This document shows positions 52,371-60,100 of a DNA stretch of 64,000 nucleotides, piece by piece. The notes under the pieces were generated by a model. It made no database searches. It was not told the DNA's origin and worked only from the letters and a program-made list of their open reading frames with translations. The position numbers and the translations under genes were made by a program. The stretch comes from Xanthocytophaga flava (GTDB lineage: Bacteria; Bacteroidota; Bacteroidia; Cytophagales; 172606-1). Position 1 is the stretch's first letter; each line of letters starts with the position of its first letter. The stretch spans positions 1-64,000 of the forward strand of contig NZ_JASJOR010000033.1 in the NCBI RefSeq assembly GCF_030068545.1. The letters run 5' to 3'.

Positions 52371-53716
52371 TTTACATTAATAAATTTGTAAAAGTTATTA
52401 TTGACATCAGATACAATTTCTATAAAATCCAATAAAGCAGCATCTTTATATTGAATTTCACTATAATTAGGATCATAATCAGTTCTTGGAAATAAGCTTG
52501 CTCTCAAACCATTATTACCCCAGATAGTGTTAAATACAGTTACTCCCTGTGGCTTCAATTGCAGATTATTTGGATTAGAATCATCAACCATCATGGTTCG
52601 AAACTGACTTTTGATATCATTCACATTGGGTATTTTCTTTTTATCAAACACATACTCCAGGCTACCTCCTTGCATATCAACCACTTCTGGTTGACTCAGA
52701 TAGGCAATAAACTGATCAAAATCTTTCCAGCTACCACTGCCAATACCTGTTAAATCATTTAACCCATAGTTCTCCGTATAGCTCTTGTATTCGATATACC
52801 CCTTATTTCCCTGCCTTTTCAGATCATACCGCTTTGTGCTTCCACTCAACCCCTGATCCAGATGCTCTATATCTGCCAGTGTTAAAGAACGTGTACGAAT
52901 ATCTGATATCATGTGATTCACCCCTGACTTAGCTACAAATCCCCAATTACCTGTACTCGGATGCAAAAACGTGTTTGTACTCAACAGATTATAGGCATCG
53001 GTCAGGCCTGCATCATACAAACCTATCATGTATTGGGCATTTAGCCAAACAATGGCCAGGGTAGGAATGCCATAGGTTGCTCCATTACCACATGTCTGAC
53101 AATCAGCTATAGAGTACCGTTTCAGAAAAACCTGTAGCTTTTCCTGGGGTGTGCCTGTAATGGTTTCTCCTGTTCCACTGGCATTGACGATTTCAAACAA
53201 GTGTTCTACCTGTGTTTGTTCTGTGGTCTGCATTTTGAGAATGACCTGCAAGGTTTCAAAATCATTTCGGGGTTTTTCACCTGCCGGTTTCAATGCATCA
53301 TATTCTGCCTTCCAGGCTTGTACCAGATTGGCATTTAGTAGGTCAACATTCTCACACAGATAGTTTTTTCCACCACAGGCAACAGGTGTAATGTCTGTTA
53401 AAAATATAGTAGCTACCTCTGCCGGATACTCATTGAGCTTTTGGGCCACTAATTGCAGCATAGTATCATCTTCTATTTTCTGACAGAGTTTCTCCACACC
53501 TGCTCTATGTTGTGTTTTAGTTAACAAGGTTTGGAGTTGCTTACAGGTAGCTTCAGAAAGAGGCACTTTTCGGTTAGTACACACCTGACACTTGTCCTGC
53601 TTCTCTTTGGTAGGCTCATCTGTAGGCAAAGGGAACGGCACCGGAATAGGATGTTGGCCAGGATCTTTGTCTGGATCTGTTTTTGGAGTTTGCTTGGGTT
53701 TTACCTGTGCATCCAA
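52367..53716 (-). CDS. Orphan toxin C-terminal cassette 1, PD-(D/E)XK-like nuclease
   Basis: 449 codons from a TTG; the open frame reaches 53845 through EGGKLPDSKPKPGSLEDAPTVDGS and has no ATG, so no independent start is evident. The pre-toxin segment is DKCQVCTNRKVPLSEATCKQL..., with AWKAEYDAL matching the AWKKLYGSD helix of the main toxin. The C-terminal domain contains YDLKRQGNKGYIEYKSYTENY (D...ExK), then WKDFDQFIAYLSQ, and ends YKFINVK like cassette 3. A predicted PD-(D/E)XK-type nuclease, probably silent until recombined. Confidence 0.7.
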   Translation of the reverse strand: MDAQVKPKQTPKTDPDKDPGQHPIPVPFPLPTDEPTKEKQDKCQVCTNRKVPLSEATCKQLQTLLTKTQHRAGVEKLCQKIEDDTMLQLVAQKLNEYPAEVATIFLTDITPVACGGKNYLCENVDLLNANLVQAWKAEYDALKPAGEKPRNDFETLQVILKMQTTEQTQVEHLFEIVNASGTGETITGTPQEKLQVFLKRYSIADCQTCGNGATYGIPTLAIVWLNAQYMIGLYDAGLTDAYNLLSTNTFLHPSTGNWGFVAKSGVNHMISDIRTRSLTLADIEHLDQGLSGSTKRYDLKRQGNKGYIEYKSYTENYGLNDLTGIGSGSWKDFDQFIAYLSQPEVVDMQGGSLEYVFDKKKIPNVNDIKSQFRTMMVDDSNPNNLQLKPQGVTVFNTIWGNNGLRASLFPRTDYDPNYSEIQYKDAALLDFIEIVSDVNNNFYKFINVK

Positions 53717-54361
53717 GTCTGGGCTAGCAGAACCATCTACCGTTGGGGCATCCTCCAGTGATCCAGGCTTGGGTTTGGAATCGGGTAGTTTTCCTCCTTC
53801 TGTGATAGTATAAAATAAAAAAGATCTCCTGGAAGTATTGTGAACTTACTTGTAGGAGACCTTGTAAATTACTATGGTTTTATCTCTGATTAAGAGTTGG
53901 GCTTGTCTCTCAACTCAAATCTCTCAACTCAAAATGTACATGCTCTTCGAAGTTGAATCTGTCTTTCCGATCCTGATATATTATTACTGTATTCCATCCA
54001 GGTGCAAAGTGCTGTTTTAATTCACCTTCATTGGCTAGCTGATAAATATCCTCAAAACTTTTGATCAGGTAAGGGGCTTCCTGGTATGACAAATTCTGTA
54101 CTGGGACTGAAAACTGTTTTATTCCTTGTTCGGTTGTTACTTCGATTTGTAAAGGAAGAATATGACCATTTACAAACAGTATGGTGATCACAGCTTTTTC
54201 CCATTCTTGCTCTGGAATCATGAGATCCGTGATCTTGATATCCGATTCAGAATAAATGAACGAGAAAGCGGTAGCCATATCCAGTAGTAGAAAGTCGATG
54301 TGTGCCTGCTGATCCCAGATAAACTCACTCTCATAACGGCCATCTGGGTAAATGGTGATGG
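53589..54361 (-). repeat. Cassette-boundary direct repeat, copy 2
   Basis: Partner of 48911-49683; same content (immunity 3' half, terminator, linker of the next cassette). Confidence 0.85.
53811..53863 (-). terminator. Terminator after the main immunity gene
   Basis: The same hairpin as at 49132-49185 (AAGGTCTCCT with AGGAGATCTT, then T-rich). It should end the main toxin-immunity transcript before the orphan cassettes. Confidence 0.65.
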
Positions 54362-54653
54362 TGGCAGTGTTCCATTTTTGTAATTCCTGATTTAAACACT
54401 TCTGATAATATTCTTTTATTAGCTTATCTGCTTTTCGCATTGATTCAGGTGCAGTACGTCTGGGCTGTTCCCGATTCTTCTCATCTTTATAAAACTGAGG
54501 ACGAATCTCCTGACTAGCAGAGTCAAATATTTTCAGAAATCCATTGTTTGCACTCATATTCCAATGAGCTATTACCTTACTCCATTCATATCCACTTAGA
54601 TACTCAAGTATCCCTTCTGAATAAAGTTGTGAAGCTTCTTGTTGTTCTTTCAT
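53910..54653 (-). CDS. Immunity protein of the main toxin, type A
   Basis: A 247-residue protein. The ATG at 54653 (MKEQQEASQLY) is chosen because it lies one base after the toxin stop codon (TAA-G-ATG), typical of coupled toxin-immunity pairs; an upstream in-frame start would overlap the toxin gene. The N-terminal ~105 residues are specific to this copy (GYEWSKVIAHWNM; APESMRKADKLIKEYYQKC); the C-terminal ~145 are shared with the other two type A proteins. No signal peptide, so it would neutralise the nuclease in the cytoplasm. A DUF600/YezG-like relation is possible: YezG protects against the nuclease toxin YeeF. Confidence 0.8.
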   Translation of the reverse strand: MKEQQEASQLYSEGILEYLSGYEWSKVIAHWNMSANNGFLKIFDSASQEIRPQFYKDEKNREQPRRTAPESMRKADKLIKEYYQKCLNQELQKWNTATITIYPDGRYESEFIWDQQAHIDFLLLDMATAFSFIYSESDIKITDLMIPEQEWEKAVITILFVNGHILPLQIEVTTEQGIKQFSVPVQNLSYQEAPYLIKSFEDIYQLANEGELKQHFAPGWNTVIIYQDRKDRFNFEEHVHFELRDLS

Positions 54654-54654
54654 C

Positions 54655-57600
54655 TTATGGATTATCAATAGTTTTAAATAAATCTCCATTTGGTTGTATG
54701 GATGCCCGAACTCCATTGTAGAAGTACTCAACTCTAAACTGATAAGGCCTTTTAGATGTACTACTAAAATCAGCTGTAATTTGAACCTGAACAGATCTGG
54801 GATTAGTTGTATTTGTCAGCACTTGATCCCATTCATCTTCCATTCGTTTCCAAGCACCATTTCTGTTCGTTGGTCCATCTTGAGCATGATAGTTAATCAG
54901 TTCGACAGGTCCATTAAAGCGTGCTCCGATCATATGACCACCGTTGTCTCCAGTTTTTCCATCTCTATGAGATGAACTATTGCCTAACCCTTGTAACCTC
55001 TCATCTCTTGGATAATTAGATTTAGGAGGGGGTAATCTTTGCAGGTTAGCTTCGATCATACTCACTCTTCCATACTGGTCAATGGTATAGATTACATAGT
55101 TACTGACAAGATAGGTAGCTCCATGAATCAGTTCGATTATATTCAGAATCTGATTGCGTTGACCGCTAGCCGTTGTTATTCCAGTTCCCCCAACAGCTTC
55201 AATACGCTTATTATCCAGTAAAGTAGCCCATAACTTACCACTGGCATCTCTCACACTTACATTCGTTGTCCCATTCACAGTGATTGTATACTGAGATACT
55301 TCCTTAATGGTACGCAAATATTCATAATTTTTTCTAAAATCCGATCCATACAGTTTTTTCCAGGCTCTGAGAAGATCTGCATCCAATTTAGAAATGTTTT
55401 TGCTCAATGCTTCGCTATTATCTGCAAAGTAACCATTAACATCCTGTAAGAAGACTTTTACTTCTGTATTACTATAGGAAACAGAAAGCAGCAGGCCAGC
55501 CATTTCCCGTAAGACATCATCGGAAAGAGTAATAGTAGCACAGAGTTTATTAACCGCTTCTTCAGCCTTAGCTGGGAGCATCTGTGCCAGTATGGCTTTG
55601 TCTTTGACCTGTTCATAGAGCTCACAAATATCTTTTGAACGGCTAGTACACACCTGACAGTTGCCATTGCGAGGCTGAAGACCCACAATGGGAAGAACAG
55701 GTGTAGGATTAGGATTCGGGTTTGGCGTTGGATTGGGTGTAGTAGCCGGAGTGTTGGCAGGTGGATTTTGGGTAGTCGTATTCGTGCCTTGTCCACTACC
55801 TGTAGGATTACTGCCTCCCGGTGTGTGATTGGGGTCTGATCCAGGCTTGGGTTTAGAATCGGGTAGTTTTCCGCCTTCTCTGAACTTTTTGCCTAACTGA
55901 TCGCCTGCCAGATCATCCGCTTTTCGGAAGTTGGCAAGCGTGGTTGGACCACCCCAAAGCAGACTGGCTACCACCACCACATGTTGTCCACCCTGATGCC
56001 AGGCCACACTACCCCCTTGCTTGTAATTGTCATAGCCTGTGAGCTGTCCAGGCAATGACTCGGCCATTGCTTTTGCGTCTTCCCACCTTATTTGTTTTAC
56101 CTTGTTCCAGGTGTTGGAGATGACATCCTTGTCGGTGGCTATATCAAGGCCAAACTGAATAAACTGCAGCTTTTCAGTTACTTCATCAACCACCCCATCG
56201 GTCACACCAGCTGCCATAGCTGGTACACGAATCGGTGATTCGGTAAAGCCAGCTTCCGTCTCATGCCAGTATTTTTTAGGCAGAGCAGCCTCTTCGTACA
56301 GGTTCTCACCCAGTTCAACTACTTCCGGCAGAAATCCCCACAGGTCTGACTTATCAATCTTCATCTGCTCACCAGTTTCAACCGTTTTCTCAAACTTTTC
56401 TCCTTTTAGACTCCCTGCAGGCGATCCAGTGCCTTTGTTTTGATTCTGAGCTTGCTGTAACTCCTTCTCCAGACGCTTTCTGACCTCTTCTTCCAGTTGT
56501 TGCTGAGAAACATCTCCCAGCTTTGGATTTTCCTGTAATTTTTTGCCATAGCCAAAATCTTTCAGCGTCAGCTTGCCATTACATAACTGAATAGTGATTA
56601 CATTCTTACCCTGTGTATTCTGCGTTCCATCTGCAGTAACGGTATGTTTGTTTTTGCCATTACAGTCGGTGAAGGTATAGGCCGTGTTCGGATATTTCTG
56701 AAGTTTTTTACCAAGTGATTCGGTCAGTCCTTTCATAAACTGATCGAGTTCACTTACCTCAGATTGTGGTTTAGGTTGCGGTTTGGCCTGTGAACCAGCC
56801 ACATTCTGGGAATTATCCTTAGACTGCCCACAGGATGGCGTTACATATAGCTTTCCTGTTAGTGTAAGTTCTTTCACTTCTACCTGTTTCTCATACTTGC
56901 CGTCCTTATCAGCATGATAGGCAAGAGTAGGCAGAGGCTGGGCAAGTTTTCCTTTTTGCAGTGTTAACTCAATCAAACCTTTGTCTGGTCTTGACTGGGT
57001 GATCACATAAACCTCCTGCACATTGTTCTTCTGAATTTTGGCTTGCTCCTGACTTTGGCCATAATAGACACGCGGATTGGCTTCATCTACATATCCTTTG
57101 AAACCATACATACCCCCACTGTTCCAGGCTGCCTTAAGTGCATAGATCCTGGTGCCCACACGAAACCGCTTGAGGAACTGTGTATGTTCAAGATAATTGC
57201 CATCATCACAAAGGTGAAGTATAGTAGCTCCTTTGGGTAAGGTAATTGCATAGCCACTTGCACTCAGAAAGGTGTAATCTTCTGGTAGAGGTATCCCTTT
57301 TTCGGCTGTGGCAATGGCACTTTTCTCATCTTTTTCAAAGGCAGAGACGACCATAGCCGGATCATTCATAATGTCCCACTGCCACTTGGCCAGGTGCATA
57401 CCATTGGCATAGTCCATCACATTTTGGGTCTGCTCCTGCTCATAGCCTCCATAGTGTTTGTCAAAGGTGTGATATAGCTTCCATCGCCCGTGTCCAAGCT
57501 CATGGGCAACGGTTTGCGGCTCTACCTTGTTTTCAATTTCAGAGGTAAACAGATAACCAAACTGAGCACCTCTGGGCATAAACCCAACTGCTTCCCGCTG

Positions 57601-60096
57601 ATTGATTTTCTCGGCTCCAGTGGCTTTGAGGAAAAACAGATAACTGGCGGCTGGATCAAATTCATCCGCCCGATCCTGCTTGTATTGATTATTCAGCGCC
57701 TTCATGTCGTCATTGTAAGTCGACAATCCTGTACTACCTGACATGAGCCGTTCTACGCCTGTATACAAATAGTCTTTATCTACTTCCACATGCCAGGTAA
57801 CACCAACAGGTCCATAGGTACTGTCTAGCGCCTGTTTGATTCCCTGCTCATCAATACGGGTACCGTTGACAGGAACCAGCACCACTTTATGGGTCTGAAG
57901 GTTGTAACTGACAATGCTTAACTTGCCTAATGTCCAGTATTTATTATTGGCAGTTGCATATAATGCATAAAGTTCCTGGGCATCCCCGGACGGACCACCT
58001 ACAACCTGTATGGTATAGGTTTTGGTAGATGGGTCATATTCTGATTTAAACTCGGTACCGGTAGGGGTTTTAAAGATAACTTTGGTTGGATCAATAGTTT
58101 TGTCCTTGATTTCAATCGTGGCACTGACTACATCACTTTTAGTAACAGGTACTAATTTCCAGGGAACATAATAGTTGGTATAGAGCTTTTGGTATTTCTC
58201 ACGAATCAATGCTACTTTATCGTAATACTCCAGCCAGGTATCAAAGGCATAATACCCTTTTCCCTTATTGAAGGTAACAATGGCTTTGTCTCCATTTAAT
58301 TGGGTAGGATCGAAGCTCCCATCAGCCAGAGCTGCTCCGGCTTTGCCAACATACGTGGCTTTGGCTACAGTTGACTCTTTTCCGCTCGCATCAGTCTCGG
58401 TCACTTTTTCCACCTGATACACATTTCCGTCCTTGTCTTTAACGGTCATCGGAAACACTACCACCTTATTGCCTTCATTGCCCTGTCCTTCTTTGTCTGC
58501 ACTCATAACCGTATGTGGCTCTCCACTGGCATCGGTCACGACCAGTTCGCCTTCATCGTTCAGGCTAAATGCCTCAACACCCGGAATCGAAAAGTCAAAT
58601 GTGTAGTCAATCTGGCTGAGACCGGTTTTCACAGTACCAACATCAAACCCACCTTCAAACACATCATCGATATTGGCGATTTGGCCTTCATTTTTGTCAT
58701 ACCGGGCTTCAATGTACCCATTGGTCATCTGTCGGTCGGTATTAACTGTAATACTGGTAAAGGTTACCGCAATTTTTGCATCATTGAGCCACGGAATGAT
58801 AGTCCATCCTTCACCACTGAAGACACCTCCGCCACCCGATACACGGGTAAGTGTTACCGGGAAGTCATTGGCCATAATGACCTCTCCTGTCTTCAATTCT
58901 TTGATTGGTTGCTGATTACTCAGATTCACAGCTGGCATAATACCACACTGGGCCAGACGGGAACTATCTGCCTGAGGCAATGCAATAGTCATTACAGGAC
59001 CATACACTGGCTGTCCCGCCATACAGGAACTAGCTACGCGATATTCATATGTCCCACCATTTTCCAATCCATACAGCGTAATACGCGGTTCAACAGAAGT
59101 CTGCTCCTTCCATTCTGAAGGATTATTTTCACGCTTAATGCGGTAGCTTACTGTAAATCCAATGTATTCCGGAGCCGTATTCCACTCCAGATTTAGTCGT
59201 TTGCGTTCGGCTGTTGCCGTTATCACAGCTGGTGGTGCACAATTATCCTGTAGGAGAAAGGTGCGAACCTCACTATATCCATCATTCTGAAACAGGTTGA
59301 CAGCATCTATTCCTTCACGTGCCTGGGCACGTACACACCAAGCATATCTTTTACCTGGTAGTAGGGGAGGCAGCAGAGCATTGTAGAGCAATGATGTACC
59401 CCGAACGGTTTCCCGGTGGATTTCTGGAGAATAAGGGAAGGCAGCCTGGGGCGTCATACCATTGTCCCATAGTTCCTTCAGGATAAACTCATACTCCACA
59501 TAGGTTAGTCCCTGATGGCGCGGTGTCCATTGAAACATCATATTCAATGGATCACGGAAGGCAATACTTTCATTGTTCTGAGGTAAACTCAGTAGGGGAG
59601 GCTTCTGACTGGTAATAAATGCACGTGCACACGTAGATACAGACAGAGGTTGATTGGTATAGGCTTCTATGGCCTGAAAACAGAACTCAACCATTCCTTC
59701 CGGGAGCTTTCCATCTGTCAGATAGCCCTGGGTAATCAAATTCTGTGGCTGAAAATAGGGAGCCAGGTCATCAAGTGTAAGGCGAACAGGGGAACCTGAC
59801 TCCACTATAAGTGGCTGTATAAAAGCCTGCTCATTGGTTTGGATACGCAGACCTCCGGCAGCGGTGATCGTCATGCGCAGGCGAACTGTGAGCGTAGGCT
59901 TCAACTGATCGCGGTTGACTAGTGTAACGGTCAGTTTTTCACGTGTACCACTATAATAATCACTCAGATACAGACTATGAGGCGGTAACAGGTGTGTGTT
60001 TACCTGTACTGGATAGGTAGTTTGCGCCACTACAGGGATCACACACTGAAACAACAGGAAAATAAAAAGCCTGTAATGATAAAAAGCCTTACGCAT
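54655..60096 (-). CDS. Secreted polymorphic toxin: TANFOR-like/FN3, metallopeptidase-like motif, Endonuclease_NS_2 C-terminus
   Basis: An 1813-residue protein. Signal peptide (LFIFLLFQCVIPVVAQ). Residues ~25-280 resemble the TANFOR domain of large Bacteroidota secreted proteins (LPPHSLYLSDYY; LPEGMVEFCFQAIEAYT; MMFQWTPRH); a fibronectin-like domain follows (~285-375). A zincin-like motif HELGH (865-869), with WKLYHTF and MDYANGMHLAKWQWD, is common in such proteins and may process the toxin. From ~1405 a conserved linker (REGGKLPDSKPKPGS) and a Pro/Thr/Asn-rich stretch lead to a Cys-bearing pre-toxin segment (CQVCTSRSKDIC) and the nuclease core (GDNGGH from 1716, NR..W..ME.EW). No T9SS sorting domain is present. 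It starts four bases after the SprB-like gene and is followed by its immunity gene. Confidence 0.88.
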   Translation of the reverse strand: MRKAFYHYRLFIFLLFQCVIPVVAQTTYPVQVNTHLLPPHSLYLSDYYSGTREKLTVTLVNRDQLKPTLTVRLRMTITAAGGLRIQTNEQAFIQPLIVESGSPVRLTLDDLAPYFQPQNLITQGYLTDGKLPEGMVEFCFQAIEAYTNQPLSVSTCARAFITSQKPPLLSLPQNNESIAFRDPLNMMFQWTPRHQGLTYVEYEFILKELWDNGMTPQAAFPYSPEIHRETVRGTSLLYNALLPPLLPGKRYAWCVRAQAREGIDAVNLFQNDGYSEVRTFLLQDNCAPPAVITATAERKRLNLEWNTAPEYIGFTVSYRIKRENNPSEWKEQTSVEPRITLYGLENGGTYEYRVASSCMAGQPVYGPVMTIALPQADSSRLAQCGIMPAVNLSNQQPIKELKTGEVIMANDFPVTLTRVSGGGGVFSGEGWTIIPWLNDAKIAVTFTSITVNTDRQMTNGYIEARYDKNEGQIANIDDVFEGGFDVGTVKTGLSQIDYTFDFSIPGVEAFSLNDEGELVVTDASGEPHTVMSADKEGQGNEGNKVVVFPMTVKDKDGNVYQVEKVTETDASGKESTVAKATYVGKAGAALADGSFDPTQLNGDKAIVTFNKGKGYYAFDTWLEYYDKVALIREKYQKLYTNYYVPWKLVPVTKSDVVSATIEIKDKTIDPTKVIFKTPTGTEFKSEYDPSTKTYTIQVVGGPSGDAQELYALYATANNKYWTLGKLSIVSYNLQTHKVVLVPVNGTRIDEQGIKQALDSTYGPVGVTWHVEVDKDYLYTGVERLMSGSTGLSTYNDDMKALNNQYKQDRADEFDPAASYLFFLKATGAEKINQREAVGFMPRGAQFGYLFTSEIENKVEPQTVAHELGHGRWKLYHTFDKHYGGYEQEQTQNVMDYANGMHLAKWQWDIMNDPAMVVSAFEKDEKSAIATAEKGIPLPEDYTFLSASGYAITLPKGATILHLCDDGNYLEHTQFLKRFRVGTRIYALKAAWNSGGMYGFKGYVDEANPRVYYGQSQEQAKIQKNNVQEVYVITQSRPDKGLIELTLQKGKLAQPLPTLAYHADKDGKYEKQVEVKELTLTGKLYVTPSCGQSKDNSQNVAGSQAKPQPKPQSEVSELDQFMKGLTESLGKKLQKYPNTAYTFTDCNGKNKHTVTADGTQNTQGKNVITIQLCNGKLTLKDFGYGKKLQENPKLGDVSQQQLEEEVRKRLEKELQQAQNQNKGTGSPAGSLKGEKFEKTVETGEQMKIDKSDLWGFLPEVVELGENLYEEAALPKKYWHETEAGFTESPIRVPAMAAGVTDGVVDEVTEKLQFIQFGLDIATDKDVISNTWNKVKQIRWEDAKAMAESLPGQLTGYDNYKQGGSVAWHQGGQHVVVVASLLWGGPTTLANFRKADDLAGDQLGKKFREGGKLPDSKPKPGSDPNHTPGGSNPTGSGQGTNTTTQNPPANTPATTPNPTPNPNPNPTPVLPIVGLQPRNGNCQVCTSRSKDICELYEQVKDKAILAQMLPAKAEEAVNKLCATITLSDDVLREMAGLLLSVSYSNTEVKVFLQDVNGYFADNSEALSKNISKLDADLLRAWKKLYGSDFRKNYEYLRTIKEVSQYTITVNGTTNVSVRDASGKLWATLLDNKRIEAVGGTGITTASGQRNQILNIIELIHGATYLVSNYVIYTIDQYGRVSMIEANLQRLPPPKSNYPRDERLQGLGNSSSHRDGKTGDNGGHMIGARFNGPVELINYHAQDGPTNRNGAWKRMEDEWDQVLTNTTNPRSVQVQITADFSSTSKRPYQFRVEYFYNGVRASIQPNGDLFKTIDNP

Positions 60097-60100
60097 CTGT

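Noticed and set aside
54654..54731. Upstream start for the main immunity gene, inside the toxin gene
   Set aside because: The ATG at 54653 is one base after the toxin stop and gives normal coupling; the extra 26 residues would be encoded by toxin sequence in another frame.
58513..59118. 201-codon plus-strand ORF opposite the main toxin gene
   Set aside because: Antisense to a well-supported coding frame; composition is a shadow of the toxin codons, with no domain or start signal.
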